A DNA stretch of 64,000 nucleotides from Acidobacteriaceae bacterium dw_441 (GCA_018449715.1 JAAVVA010000001.1:2012234-2076233), one strand, 5' to 3'; positions 40,036 to 49,246 are shown, counted from the stretch's first letter. Translations and numbers: made by a program. Notes: generated by a model from the sequence alone, not told the origin.

Positions 40036-42885
40036 TCAGGCGGCCGCGCCTTCGGGCTTCTCCGCGGGCTCCGCGACCTTCTCCTCATAGGTGCAGGGAG
40101 GCGCGGTTGGTGCAGGCTCCTCCTCCGCTCCCTTCCGCTTACGGCGCTTCGGCAAGGCTTCCTGATTGTTCGGGCACACCCAGAAGGTTCCCTTGTCGTT
40201 GACCACCTCAAGCAGGTACGCGCTCTGGCACTTCGGGCAGGCCTCGTTGATGAGCTTCAGGTTCGAGGCGAAATCGCACTTCGGGTAGTTCGTGCAGCCG
40301 TAGAAGACGTCGCCGCGCTTGGTCTTGCGCACCGCGATGTCGCCGCCGCACTTCGGGCACTTCGCCTCCAACAGGTCCTGCTTGATGTACTTGCACTTCG
40401 GATAGCCGCTGCAGCTGATGAACTCGCCGTACTGGCCGTTGCGCAGCAACAAGGGCTTGCCGCACTTCGGGCACGCCTCTTCGAGCTGCACCGGAGGCTT
40501 CTGCTGCACCTTCTGGGTCAGCTTGCGGATCGTCTTGCAGGGCGGGTCTTCGCTGTAGCCGGGGCAGGACATGAACGGTCCCCAGGGTCCATTGCGCAGC
40601 ACCATCACGCGGCCGCAGTTGTCGCAGAACTCCTCTTCCTCGACCTCGTCGGCTCCAGGAGCGATCAGGTCGGGCTTGGCCGCGTAGTTCTCCTTGGTGA
40701 AGTCGCAGCTAAAGGTTTCGACCGTGATCTTCTTTCCCTTCCCCTGCGCCGCATCAATAGCCTCGGTCAGAGCCTTCGCATCCTTAGCCTCAAGGGTCAG
40801 GTTGGTCACGTCCTCCGTCATGGCCTTGACGGTCATGGGGAAGGTGAAGGCGTCGGTGATCTTCTTCACGACGGTCTTCGGATTCTTCTTCCACGGCCCC
40901 GCCGCGACGGTCATGGGCTTCGTCTTGGTGAAGTTCGAGCACGAGTAGAAGCTGCCGAACTTGCCCCACTTCAGAATCAGCGGGGAGCCGCACTTGTCGC
41001 AGACCTCGGTAGTCGACTGCTCCATCCGCTTGATGTCTTCCATCTGCTTTTCGGCGACCTTCAACTCCTTCTCGAAGTGGTCATAGAAGCCATTCAGCAG
41101 ATCGGTCCAGCGCTCCTGCCCGTCTTCGACCGCATCCAGCTCCCCTTCGAGACGCGCCGTGTACTGCGTGTCAAAGATGTACGGGAAGTTCTTCACCAGC
41201 AGGTTCGTCACGACGATGCCGATCTCGGTCGGAACGAACCGCCCGGTGATCTTCTTCACATAGTCGCGATCCTGAATGGTGTTGATGATCGAGGCGTAGG
41301 TCGAAGGACGACCGATTCCCTTCTCTTCGAGCGTCTTCACCAGGCTGGCTTCGTTGTAGCGCGGTGGAGGCTGGGTGAACTTCTGCAGCGGGTCCAGCTT
41401 CTCGAGTTTCAGGGCCTCGCCCGAGACAAGCTCCGGCAGTCTGCGCTCGGATTCGTCTTCTCCCTCAGAATCAGCATTATCCGACTGAGCAAGGCGCTCT
41501 TCCTTCGCGGCCTTCTCCTTCGCAGTCTGACGGGCGCGCTTCTCTTCTTCCTCGAACTTCAGGTGCCCCTCGAACTTCAGCACGCTGCCGCTCACGCGGA
41601 AGTCATACGCCAGCTTCGCCTTCGCCTCGATCTCCACCGTCGTCTGGTCGAAGACTGCGGGCGTCATCTGGCTGGACACAAAACGCTGCCAGATCAGCTT
41701 GTACAAACGGTACTGCTCGTCCGAAAGATAGCGGCGGATCGAGTCCGGGGTGAACTTCACCGAGGTCGGGCGGATGGCCTCGTGCGCGTCCTGCGCCTGG
41801 GCCTGCTTCTTGCCCGCAAACTCGTTTGGCTTCGCCGGAAGATACGCCGGGCCAATCTTACCGATGAACTCACGAGCCTCGGCAATCGCATCCGGGCTCA
41901 CGCGGGTCGAGTCGGTACGCATGTAGGTGATCAGTCCGACCGTTCCCTCGCTGCCCAGCTCCACGCCTTCGTAAAGTCGCTGCGCCACGCCCATCGTGCG
42001 GCGCACGTTGAAGCCCAGACGTCCGGCGGCATCCTGCTGCAGCTTGCTGGTCGTGAACGGAGCCTTCGGGTTGTTCCTGCGCTCCTTCTTCTCGACCGAG
42101 CGCACGGTCCACTTCGCCACCTTCAGCTCGCCAACCACTTCATCGACGGCATCGCTGTCCGGCAGGGCGTTCGCGATGAACTGCTCCTTGCCGTCCTCGT
42201 CGGTTCCGTTGGCCACACGCGAAGGAACGCCGTTGACTCCGACGAACCGCGCCGTGAATCCCTGCTTGCCGCCTCCGGGCAGAAGGTCGGCGTCGATGGT
42301 CCAGTACTCGACCGCCTTGAAGTCGTTGATCTCTTTTTCGCGCTCGACAATCAACCGCAGAGCGACCGTCTGCACACGGCCCGCGCTCAGACCGCGCCTG
42401 ACCTTGTCCCACAGCAGAGGGGAGATCTGGTAGCCCACCAGCCGGTCGAGCACGCGGCGGGTCTGCTGCGCGTCCACCAGGTTCTCGTCCACGTCTCGCG
42501 CATGCTCGAAGGCAGCCTTGACCGCCTTCTGGGTAATCTCGTTAAAGGTCACACGACGGACCTTCTTCTTATCTTTGACCACCGGCATCAGCTGCATCGA
42601 AAGATGCGCCGCAATCGCCTCTCCCTCACGGTCAGGGTCAGGTGCAAGGTAAACCGCATCGGCCTTCGCCGCCAGCTTCTTGAGGCGGTCGACGACCTTC
42701 TCCTTTCCAGGAGAGACGATCAGCGTCGGCTCGAAGGTTCTCTTCTTCAGCTCGACGCCGATGTCGTTCTTGGGCAGGTCCATGATGTGCCCCAGCGAGG
42801 CCTCCACCTGGTAATCGCTGCCGAGATATTTGTTGATCGTCTTCGCCTTCGCCGGCGACTCTACGATCACGAGTGACTTAGCCAT
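40036..42885 (-). CDS. topA: DNA topoisomerase I with multiple C-terminal zinc ribbons
   Basis: A 949-residue type IA topoisomerase that relaxes negative supercoils. The TOPRIM domain begins MAKSLVIVESPAKAKTINKY and holds APDPDREGEAIAAHL; the active Tyr is in VGLITYMRTDSTRVS; RVLDRLVGYQISPLLW and GIGRPSTYASIINTIQ are standard. The C-terminus has five zinc-ribbon units: CDKCGSPLILKWGKFGSFYSC, CDNCGRVMVLRNGPWGPFMSC, CPKCGKPLLLRNGQYGEFISC, CPKCGGDIAVRKTKRGDVFYGC and CPKCQSAYLLEV...WVC. An acidic/basic tail ends the protein. dprA lies 263 bases upstream on the same strand, a common pairing. Confidence 0.98.
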   Translation of the reverse strand: MAKSLVIVESPAKAKTINKYLGSDYQVEASLGHIMDLPKNDIGVELKKRTFEPTLIVSPGKEKVVDRLKKLAAKADAVYLAPDPDREGEAIAAHLSMQLMPVVKDKKKVRRVTFNEITQKAVKAAFEHARDVDENLVDAQQTRRVLDRLVGYQISPLLWDKVRRGLSAGRVQTVALRLIVEREKEINDFKAVEYWTIDADLLPGGGKQGFTARFVGVNGVPSRVANGTDEDGKEQFIANALPDSDAVDEVVGELKVAKWTVRSVEKKERRNNPKAPFTTSKLQQDAAGRLGFNVRRTMGVAQRLYEGVELGSEGTVGLITYMRTDSTRVSPDAIAEAREFIGKIGPAYLPAKPNEFAGKKQAQAQDAHEAIRPTSVKFTPDSIRRYLSDEQYRLYKLIWQRFVSSQMTPAVFDQTTVEIEAKAKLAYDFRVSGSVLKFEGHLKFEEEEKRARQTAKEKAAKEERLAQSDNADSEGEDESERRLPELVSGEALKLEKLDPLQKFTQPPPRYNEASLVKTLEEKGIGRPSTYASIINTIQDRDYVKKITGRFVPTEIGIVVTNLLVKNFPYIFDTQYTARLEGELDAVEDGQERWTDLLNGFYDHFEKELKVAEKQMEDIKRMEQSTTEVCDKCGSPLILKWGKFGSFYSCSNFTKTKPMTVAAGPWKKNPKTVVKKITDAFTFPMTVKAMTEDVTNLTLEAKDAKALTEAIDAAQGKGKKITVETFSCDFTKENYAAKPDLIAPGADEVEEEEFCDNCGRVMVLRNGPWGPFMSCPGYSEDPPCKTIRKLTQKVQQKPPVQLEEACPKCGKPLLLRNGQYGEFISCSGYPKCKYIKQDLLEAKCPKCGGDIAVRKTKRGDVFYGCTNYPKCDFASNLKLINEACPKCQSAYLLEVVNDKGTFWVCPNNQEALPKRRKRKGAEEEPAPTAPPCTYEEKVAEPAEKPEGAAA

Positions 42886-43148
42886 CTGTTCCCTTCGTTC
42901 TGCCGGATACGCCCAGCCGAGGCCGAACGTTCCCTCTCTTCTTCGCTTTCTTACGGATATTCCCTTGCGAACCTAACACGGTTTGGCAAGGCGCGCCATC
43001 CCTCGATATTCCCAGAGTGACGGAGACAGTTCCAAAATGTCACTATTCCCGGTATCCAGAACCGGCTTGAGGCAGTGCCGACAACTCACTGAAATGAAAA
43101 TACTTGAATCCGTCTCTGCAAAAGTTTTCCACCGTTGGCGAACCAGGT

Positions 43149-44357
43149 TCACATCGTACGGATGTAGTTCTTGCCCGGAAGCTGCCTTACCAGCCCTGCC
43201 AGCTCCAGCTCAAACAGAGCCGTAAAGATCTCCGACGACCCCAGTTGCCCCTCCAGTTGCTCGATCAACTCGTCGAGCTGCATCGCTTCGTCCTGCCGCA
43301 AACGCTCTAGGACCGCCCGTTCATGCTCCGACAGACGCGTTTCGTTAAATAAGGATGCGGATTCTACTGGCTTCGATTCATCCCCCGCCGCAACCCCTAT
43401 CTCATCTTCAAGTTGCAGCCGCACCTGCGTCGGAAGGTCCTCCCAGACGTCCTCCCAGGTCGCGGTGAGCTTCGCGCCCTGCTTGATGAGCGTGTTCGGA
43501 CCCCAGGCGTTCTGGTTGGTGACGTTGCCCGGAACCGCGTAGACGTCACGGTTCTGCTCGGTGGCAAGGCGGGCCGTAATCCTCGTCCCGCTGTGCTCCC
43601 CGGCCTCGATCACCAGCACCCCGACGCTCATTCCGCTCAGAATGCGGTTGCGGATGGGGAAGTTCTGGGGCGCAGGAAAGGTTCCGAGGGGGTACTCGCT
43701 GACGATCGCGCCACCGCTTTCGACGATCTGCTCGGCCAGCCGCTTGTTCTCCTTGGGATAGATCACGTCGATCCCCGTTCCCCAGACCGCGACGGTCTTG
43801 CCGCGAGCCGCGAGCGCTCCTTTGTGCGCGGCGGTATCCACTCCGCGAGCCATGCCGCTCAGGATGACCAACCGCCGAGCCGAGAGGTCGCGCGAGAGCA
43901 CCTCCGCCATGCCCGCCCCATAGGTCGAGGGGTGCCGCGTTCCCACCACGGCGATTCCCGGTCTTGCCAGCAGAGAGACGTCTCCGCGCACCCACAGCAC
44001 CGCCGGGGGATCGTAGATCTCGCGCAGCCGCTCGGGGTAGGCATCGTCCGAGGGAGTCAGGATCATGCCTCCGTTCTCCTGCACGCGGGACCATTCCTCT
44101 TCCGCGGCCTTTCGCGCCTTGCCGTCGAAGACAAACTGCGCGGAGTTCGCGGGCATCCCAAGGCCCTCCAGCTCTGTCAGCGAGGCCGCAAAGAGACGCT
44201 CCGGCTCGCCCAGTCTTTTCATCGCCCGCCATGTCCGCGTGGCACCCATCGCAGGCGTCAGAATCAGCGCAAGCCATGCCAACTGCGCCGTTCTCTGCCG
44301 CTCGTCTACTGCGACCAACCCAATCTTCTCTTCCAGCACCGGCCAACCTCTCTGCAT
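43149..44357 (-). CDS. dprA: DNA-processing protein DprA
   Basis: A 402-residue DprA/Smf protein, which binds incoming single-stranded DNA and loads RecA in natural transformation. The Rossmann core is IAVVGTRHPSTYGAGMAEVLS, LVILSGMARGVDTAAHKGAL, VAVWGTGIDVIYPKENKRL and FPIRNRILSGMSVGVLVIEAGEHSGTRITA. An N-terminal SAM-like helical domain and a C-terminal winged-helix (SEHERAVLERLRQDEAMQLDELI) complete the long form. The start has alternatives. topA follows on the same strand. Confidence 0.95.
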   Translation of the reverse strand: MQRGWPVLEEKIGLVAVDERQRTAQLAWLALILTPAMGATRTWRAMKRLGEPERLFAASLTELEGLGMPANSAQFVFDGKARKAAEEEWSRVQENGGMILTPSDDAYPERLREIYDPPAVLWVRGDVSLLARPGIAVVGTRHPSTYGAGMAEVLSRDLSARRLVILSGMARGVDTAAHKGALAARGKTVAVWGTGIDVIYPKENKRLAEQIVESGGAIVSEYPLGTFPAPQNFPIRNRILSGMSVGVLVIEAGEHSGTRITARLATEQNRDVYAVPGNVTNQNAWGPNTLIKQGAKLTATWEDVWEDLPTQVRLQLEDEIGVAAGDESKPVESASLFNETRLSEHERAVLERLRQDEAMQLDELIEQLEGQLGSSEIFTALFELELAGLVRQLPGKNYIRTM

Positions 44358-44486
44358 GCGAAACTGGTGCGACCCAACCCCACATCGGCTCGCGGACGCA
44401 CGAAGGAGTCCTGCTGTCTCGACTGTGGGAGTGTATTGATCTATAGCAGATTACGAAGCCTGCCACTCTTCGCGACGTCAGAATCG

Positions 44487-44702
44487 TCAATTTTTGCCTG
44501 AGATTTCTTCCGCAAGCTCCTCGTCGCACCTCTTGCACTCGAGCATCGTGCCGAGCCTCTGCGCTCGACCTTCCTCTGTCGTCACCCACGCCCGCAGCGT
44601 CCACGGAGGATCGTGCCGCATGTGCTGCCCGTGACCGCACTCCAGCTCCGCTACCCAGTGGCTCTCCTCGTCCTGATGGAAGCCGATGATCGCACGCCGC
44701 AT
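44487..44702 (-). CDS. DUF3565 protein, putative zinc-binding
   Basis: A 71-residue member of DUF3565. The family pattern is clear: MRRAIIGFHQDEESHWVAEL, ECGHGQHMRHDPPW, RAWVTTEEGRAQRLGTMLECKRCD. Cys and His residues (CGH, H, CxxC) suggest a bound zinc, though this is inferred. I start it at ATG 44702 with AGGA seven bases before; an ATG five codons upstream is also in frame. It is divergent from mqnA. Confidence 0.88.
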   Translation of the reverse strand: MRRAIIGFHQDEESHWVAELECGHGQHMRHDPPWTLRAWVTTEEGRAQRLGTMLECKRCDEELAEEISGKN

Positions 44703-44738
44703 CTTATTTCCTCTCAACGCATCTTCTACACTAGACCT

Positions 44739-45599
44739 TTGGGCAACTCATTCCATCCCGTACGCGTAGCCGCCATCAGCTTCCTCAACCCGGCTCCTTT
44801 GATGTGGGACTTCGAGCATCCTCCGCTCTCCTCCGCACTCTCCGAACACTACCAGCTCCACTACACGCTTCCGGCTCTCTGCGCCGACGAGCTTCTGGCA
44901 GGCCGCGCCGACCTCGGCCTCATCCCCATCGCCGCGCTCACACCTGAGCTTGCCATCGTGCCCGGATGCACCATCGCATCGCTTGACCGCGTACGCTCCA
45001 TTCAGCTCATCGTGAAACAGCCGCACACCCTCGAAAGCGTCCGCACCGTTGCTGCACACAACGCCTCGCGCAGCTCGCGGGCCTATGCCGAGATCCTCTT
45101 CCGCCGCTTCCACGGCAACTCCCCCAGCTTCGTCACCGCCTCGGGCGACCCCGTCAAGATGCTCCAAGAGGCCGATGCCGCGCTGCTCATCGGAGACCCT
45201 GCGCTGCTAGCGCTTGAGTCCCGCGCTCAGATCGAAGAGGCCGTCGGCCCCTGCCAGTGGCTCGACATCGCCCACGAGTGGCGCACCCTCACCGGGCTTC
45301 CCTGGGTCGCCGCCGTCTGGGCCGTCCGTCCGGAGTCGCTTGCCGCCAGCCATCTGACCGCAGCGCAGCTCACCGATCACCTCACCGGTTCACGCGACCA
45401 CGGCCTCGCCCACATCGACGACCTCGTCCACGAGTGGACGCCGCGCATCGCCGTGCCTGCCACGACGATTCACCACTACCTCACCGCGAACATCCACTAC
45501 ACCCTGACCGACGACTGCATCCGCACCATCGAGCTGTTCCGCAGCTACGCCGCCGAAGATGGCATCCTCCCTCCGCTTCCCGACCTCCGCTTTCTCTAA
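44739..45599 (+). CDS. mqnA: MqnA, chorismate dehydratase of the futalosine pathway
   Basis: A periplasmic-binding-protein-fold enzyme that removes water from chorismate in the futalosine route to menaquinone. Family segments are RVAAISFLNPAPLMWDFE near the N-terminus, DELLAGRADLGLIPIAAL, SIQLIVKQPHTLESVRTVA, ADAALLIGDPALLALE and WRTLTGLPWVAAVWAVRP. The start is uncertain: a TTG at 44739 gives the family N-terminus (MGNSFHPVRVAAISFLN) but has no ribosome site; TACACT at 44726 could be a -10 of a nearly leaderless mRNA. An ATG at 44676 would add 21 residues. Other mqn genes are not in the window. Confidence 0.9.
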   Translation: MGNSFHPVRVAAISFLNPAPLMWDFEHPPLSSALSEHYQLHYTLPALCADELLAGRADLGLIPIAALTPELAIVPGCTIASLDRVRSIQLIVKQPHTLESVRTVAAHNASRSSRAYAEILFRRFHGNSPSFVTASGDPVKMLQEADAALLIGDPALLALESRAQIEEAVGPCQWLDIAHEWRTLTGLPWVAAVWAVRPESLAASHLTAAQLTDHLTGSRDHGLAHIDDLVHEWTPRIAVPATTIHHYLTANIHYTLTDDCIRTIELFRSYAAEDGILPPLPDLRFL

Positions 45600-45666
45600 C
45601 TGCATCCCCGTAGTTTTTACCTGCTTTTATCGAGACTAGATCCCTCTCCGCAGCGTCATAGTCTTT

Positions 45667-46389
45667 ATGACCCCAGCGAGCGCCACCCTATTCGTGGCTG
45701 ACTCCGCGGCGCGAGCCGCGCTTAAGGTCATGGCGCCCACACAGCCGCGTTCGCCGCTGATGCACTTCCTGTTCACCTTTGGACCGCTGGGGCTATTCCT
45801 CGTCTCCATCATCGACTCGTCGTTCATCCCTCTGCCGATCCCCGGCGTCACCGATGTCATGCTCGTCCTGATGGCGGCGCGGCACGAGAACTGGCCGCTG
45901 CTGGTCGTCATCGCCTCGCTAGGCTCCGCCGTCGGAGGCTACCTCAGCTACCACGTTGGCAAATCCGGGGGGATAGCCTTCCTTGAAAAGCGTGTCCCCG
46001 AACGCGTCTTCCGGCTCGTCTGCGACTGGATGGAGCGGCACGCCATCCTCGCCGTCGCTCTTCCCGCCATCCTGCCGCCGCCGATGCCGCTCTCGCCCTT
46101 CGTCCTCGCGGCAGGGGCGCTGCGCATGTCGCAACGCAAGTTTCTCAGCGCCTTCATCATCAGCCGAACGGTTCGGCACATTATCGCCGCGGTGCTTGGC
46201 CTCTACTACGGACGAGCCATCCTTCGCCTCTGGGACCGCGTCTCCGAGGAGTACGCCATGCCGCTGCTCATCCTCATCTGGACCGTCATCCTTATCAGCT
46301 GCATCATCGCCTTCCGGCAGATCTACCGCACCGCGAAGGACGTCGAAGGCTCACGCAGCGTCCGCTCCGAGCGCAACACCACCACGTAA
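45667..46389 (+). CDS. DedA/VTT-domain membrane protein (YqaA type)
   Basis: A 240-residue inner-membrane protein with a VTT (DedA/SNARE-associated) domain. FGPLGLFLVSIIDSSFIPLPIPGVTDVMLVLMAARHE is the first re-entrant segment; LLVVIASLGSAVGGYLSYHVGKSGG carries the G-x-x-x-G/Y-x-x-G pattern; AILPPPMPLSPFVLAAGALRM and FLSAFIISRTVRHIIAAVLGLYYGR follow. Related DedA proteins are lipid scramblases/flippases for undecaprenyl phosphate or phospholipids; the exact substrate here is not known. It follows mqnA by 67 bases on the same strand and may share its transcript. Confidence 0.88.
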   Translation: MTPASATLFVADSAARAALKVMAPTQPRSPLMHFLFTFGPLGLFLVSIIDSSFIPLPIPGVTDVMLVLMAARHENWPLLVVIASLGSAVGGYLSYHVGKSGGIAFLEKRVPERVFRLVCDWMERHAILAVALPAILPPPMPLSPFVLAAGALRMSQRKFLSAFIISRTVRHIIAAVLGLYYGRAILRLWDRVSEEYAMPLLILIWTVILISCIIAFRQIYRTAKDVEGSRSVRSERNTTT

Positions 46390-46397
46390 CGCGCAGC

Positions 46398-47093
46398 CTA
46401 CGCCGTCGCGCTCTTCACCTTCAGGGCAAATTTTCTTTTGTAATAGGCCGCGATCAGGACAATCGCAGGAATCCCCACCATCGAAGGCCACAGCCACACA
46501 TACCACTGGTTCCCCAGAATCCGGGACAGCGTCACGGTGCTGAACGCCGACCACGCCGCAATGTAGCTTCCGATGAAGTTCCCGAGATGCCCGTACCACC
46601 AGAACATTTTTTCCTTCGGCTTCACAACGAAGGTGATCATCTGTCGCATCGCCAGGCTCATTCCGATGAAGCCGAAGATCACCCCCACCACGGGGATCAC
46701 CTCGATCGACGCAGGGCGAAACCAGCTGAGCCATGCCAGCAGGGCGCTTGCCGCAAGGGTTACGATGCCTGCCATCCAGTCGATGAGCTTTGCGCTGCCG
46801 CCGCGTGCCAGTTCCTTCAGCCGCAGCACGCGATACCCCGCAAACGCCGCGTAGAAGCTGAAGACTGCCACCAGCGCGAGGAAACGCACCGGGAAGAAGA
46901 ACGCCATCGGCAACGCGGTTGCGGCGACCGTTCCCATCGACCAGAGGTAGACCATCCCCCAGCGTTTATGCTGCTTTCCGCCCTTCGCCGTGGCCAGCGC
47001 CACCGGAGCCAGCAGGAACGACATCGCCCCCGCCGCAATGTGAATTGTCAGAAACGCCTTCACCCACAAGGGGTCCATCGCATGTCCATGCAT
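46398..47093 (-). CDS. Polytopic membrane protein, DUF2306-like
   Basis: A 231-residue integral membrane protein with about seven helices. The first two, WVKAFLTIHIAAGAMSFLLAPVALATAKGGKQHKRWGMVYLWSM, have the H-x-x-x-G...G-x-x-x-H-R/K-x-x-G pattern of DUF2306-type and related predicted heme- or quinone-associated proteins; later parts contain WYGHLGNFIGSYIAAWSAF. It lies 13 bases after a padR gene on the same strand, so it is probably the target of that regulator. Function unknown. Confidence 0.8.
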   Translation of the reverse strand: MHGHAMDPLWVKAFLTIHIAAGAMSFLLAPVALATAKGGKQHKRWGMVYLWSMGTVAATALPMAFFFPVRFLALVAVFSFYAAFAGYRVLRLKELARGGSAKLIDWMAGIVTLAASALLAWLSWFRPASIEVIPVVGVIFGFIGMSLAMRQMITFVVKPKEKMFWWYGHLGNFIGSYIAAWSAFSTVTLSRILGNQWYVWLWPSMVGIPAIVLIAAYYKRKFALKVKSATA

Positions 47094-47106
47094 CGCGTCA
47101 CCTCGT

Positions 47107-47718
47107 CTATTCCCTGCGTTTTTTACGTGCCGATTTCTCCTGAGCCCTGCTCTCGATTGCGTCCAGCTCTTTCAAGGTCTTTCTTCCCCACTTCACCATC
47201 GCCTCGCTGTAGTGACGGCCATAATCGACCGTCATCAGCCAGAACTCCGCTCGCGGATCGTCGGAGTGTTCCTTGCGAATCTGCTTTGCTATCTCCCTGT
47301 AACGCTTCAGCGCCTGCTGCTGCCGCGTGACGAAGGACTCCACGCTCTCGCGGCTTGCGCTCACGGGGGCGTGGCCTCCGAAGAACAGCTTCAGCAGCAG
47401 CTCGTTCCTCGGGACCTCGTTGGCCGCCGGAACCTCCAGCCACTCCCGCACGCGATCTTCGCCCTTCGCCGTCAGCGAGTAGACGTTGCGGTCGGGATGC
47501 CCCTTCCTCCGCTCCGCCTTCTTTTCGACCAGCTTCTCTTCCGTCAGCCGTTTCAGTGCCGGGTAAATCTGCCCGAAGCTCTCGTTCCAGAAGTTCCCGA
47601 TCGACCGCTCGATCGTCGCCCGCATGTCGTAGCCGGACATGGGAGCGATGCTCAGAATCCCCAGCAGAGCCTCTGACGTTGTCGTGCCTGTACCGTGTTT
47701 TCCGGTTTTTTCCTTCAT
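47107..47718 (-). CDS. PadR-family transcriptional regulator
   Basis: A 203-residue PadR regulator. The winged helix is TSEALLGILSIAPMSGYDMRATIERSIGNFWNESFGQIYPALKRLTEEKLVEKKAERR, with the wing near RNVYSLTAKGEDRVREWLE; the second half is the Vir_C-type helical dimerisation domain. The start ATG 47718 sits within one end of a 32-bp perfect palindrome, and reading further upstream would translate it. It leads an operon with a membrane protein gene. Expected to repress its own operon until a ligand binds. Confidence 0.92.
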   Translation of the reverse strand: MKEKTGKHGTGTTTSEALLGILSIAPMSGYDMRATIERSIGNFWNESFGQIYPALKRLTEEKLVEKKAERRKGHPDRNVYSLTAKGEDRVREWLEVPAANEVPRNELLLKLFFGGHAPVSASRESVESFVTRQQQALKRYREIAKQIRKEHSDDPRAEFWLMTVDYGRHYSEAMVKWGRKTLKELDAIESRAQEKSARKKRRE

Positions 47719-47747
47719 ATCTGTCAGATATATATCTGACAGATATG
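47716..47747. promoter_or_regulatory. 32-bp perfect palindrome, PadR operator
   Basis: CATATCTGTCAGATAT followed by its exact reverse complement ATATCTGACAGATATG. Each half also contains a 15-base dyad, ATATCTG-N-CAGATAT, so two adjoining PadR sites are present. It overlaps the padR start codon. Confidence 0.85.
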
Positions 47748-47796
47748 AAAACGCAACACAAATTATTCGGTTCCGTAAAAACAGCAAAATGACAAG

Positions 47797-47833
47797 GTCA
47801 AAAAAGAAAGAGCGAGCCCGAAGGCTCGCTCTC
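47797..47833 (-). terminator. Terminator after fabH
   Basis: GAGCGAGCC and GGCTCGCTC form a perfect 9-bp stem with a four-base loop (47810-47818/47823-47831). On the minus strand TTTCTTTTTTG follows. It is 25 bases beyond the fabH stop. Confidence 0.9.
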
Positions 47834-47858
47834 TTGTATCTCTTTTTAGAAGTCCGGC

Positions 47859-48875
47859 TTAGAACTCCCAGCGCAGTAGCGTGGCTCCCACGGTGAATCC
47901 TGCTCCCACACTGGCCAGCAGTACCAAGTCGCCCTTCTTCAAACGCTTCTCGTCGAGCGCCGTCTGCATCGCCAAAGGAATCGTCCCAGCCGTCGTGTTG
48001 CCGAAACGGTCGATGTTGATGACCACGTGCTCCTCCGGCAGCCCCAGCCGCTCCGCCGTTGAAAGGATGATGCGCTTGTTCGCCTGGTGCGGAATGAAGC
48101 AGGCCAGATCGCTTCCCACGACACCGTTGCGGCTCAACACCTTCTCGGCAGCCTCGGACATCTTGCGAACAGCAAACTTGTACACCGCCTGCCCATCCTG
48201 ATGGACGTAGTGCATCTTCTGCGCCACCGTCTCGGCGCTCGCCGGATGCAGGCTTCCGCCTGCGGGCATATTCAGAGCCACCGCGCCGGAACCATCGATC
48301 TCGTGCCAGTAGTCGATCAGGCCGACCTCGCCCTCTTCACAGGGCTCCAGCAGAACCGCGCCAGCGCCGTCGCCGAAGATCACACAGGTCGTGCGGTCGG
48401 TGTAGTCGATGACCGAGCTCATCACGTCGGCTCCAATCACCATCACCTTCTTGTGCATCCCGCTCTCGACCAGCTTCGCGCCCACCTGCAGCGCATACGG
48501 GAAGCCCGAGCACGCGGCTGAAAGATCGAAGCCCCACGCGTTCTTCACTCCCAGCTTGTTCTGCACCAGGCAGGCCGTCGCCGGAAACAGCATGTCCGGC
48601 GTGACGGTGGCGACGATGATGACTTCAACCTCGCTGGCGTCGATGCCGCGCTTCGCCAGGCAGCACTTTGCCGCCTCGAACGCGAGGTCGCTGGTCGCCA
48701 CGCCCTTGTCCACAAGATGGCGCTCGCGGATTCCTGTCCGCTCCACGATCCACTGATCGCTGGTTTCGACCATCTTCTCCAGATCGGCATTCGTCAACAG
48801 ACGGGGAGGAACATAGGTTCCTACCGAAGAAATCTTTGCGCGCACCGCTGTCCGCGGCTTCAACGTCAGACTCAA
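47859..48875 (-). CDS. fabH: 3-oxoacyl-ACP synthase III (FabH)
   Basis: The condensing enzyme that starts fatty acid synthesis from acyl-CoA and malonyl-[27 protein letters not shown] and [12 protein letters not shown] are typical; the catalytic Cys is in [13 protein letters not shown], the His in [12 protein letters not shown] and the Asn in [14 protein letters not shown]. The window between the SRP RNA gene and fabH offers several TTG/GTG starts and no ATG: I chose TTG 48875 because GAGG lies six bases before it; GTG 48845 would give the shortest family-like form. About 338 residues. It is a single gene, not in a fab cluster. Confidence 0.95.
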   Translation of the reverse strand: MSLTLKPRTAVRAKISSVGTYVPPRLLTNADLEKMVETSDQWIVERTGIRERHLVDKGVATSDLAFEAAKCCLAKRGIDASEVEVIIVATVTPDMLFPATACLVQNKLGVKNAWGFDLSAACSGFPYALQVGAKLVESGMHKKVMVIGADVMSSVIDYTDRTTCVIFGDGAGAVLLEPCEEGEVGLIDYWHEIDGSGAVALNMPAGGSLHPASAETVAQKMHYVHQDGQAVYKFAVRKMSEAAEKVLSRNGVVGSDLACFIPHQANKRIILSTAERLGLPEEHVVINIDRFGNTTAGTIPLAMQTALDEKRLKKGDLVLLASVGAGFTVGATLLRWEF

Positions 48876-49074
48876 ACTACACCTCAATCCTGTGGGTTAG
48901 GACCAAACTTGCATTAACGCAACGATCATTATTCTCTTCCAAAGAAGACCCGCTGTCACTCCATGACGTTCGACTCCTCCCCGAAGACGCACCTGCCTGA
49001 GGTCTTCAGATCAACCATTCAGGATGTAGGCGGGAGAAGGAACTACCGAAATAACGTATGCGGAAGGCAGGAAT

Positions 49075-49163
49075 AAAAGTGTACCGGACGACCTACTGCG
49101 CTATTGCGCGGAGAGCAGCATGGCTTCGTGAGGCATAAAAATGTACCGGGCGACCCACTGCGC
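49075..49163 (+). repeat. Degenerate duplication of the SRP RNA 3' end
   Basis: AAAAGTGTACCGGACGACCT, continuing ACTGCGC (49075-49101), recurs as AAAAATGTACCGGGCGACCC, continuing ACTGCGC (49137-49163), with 3 differences in 27 bases. The second copy is the 3' end of the SRP RNA gene and its flank. The first copy lies 36 bases beyond it in the direction of transcription. The remaining gap back to fabH holds nothing else I can name. Confidence 0.75.
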
Positions 49164-49239
49164 CCGTAACAACCCGTTACCGTTGCTTCCTTCCGGACCT
49201 GGCGGGGTTGGCGGGATTACGTCGCGTAGGACCCGGCAC
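49141..49239 (-). ncRNA. ffs: Signal recognition particle RNA, small bacterial type
   Basis: The RNA core of the signal recognition particle, which with Ffh targets nascent membrane and secreted proteins to FtsY and SecYEG. On the minus strand the invariant apical loop reads GCCAGGTCCGGAAGGAAGCA, with the GGAA tetraloop and the Ffh-binding symmetric and asymmetric loops. The ends pair (GTGCCGGG at the 5' end with CCCGGTAC at the 3' end), giving a hairpin of about 99 bases with no Alu domain. The ends are set by this pairing and may be a few bases off. A TAGAAT -10 lies seven bases upstream. Confidence 0.93.
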
Positions 49240-49246
49240 ACGTCTA

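Noticed and set aside
48909..48922. TTGCATTAACGCAA near-palindrome upstream of fabH
   Set aside because: Two of 14 positions break the symmetry and no fatty-acid regulator is in the window; suggestive only.
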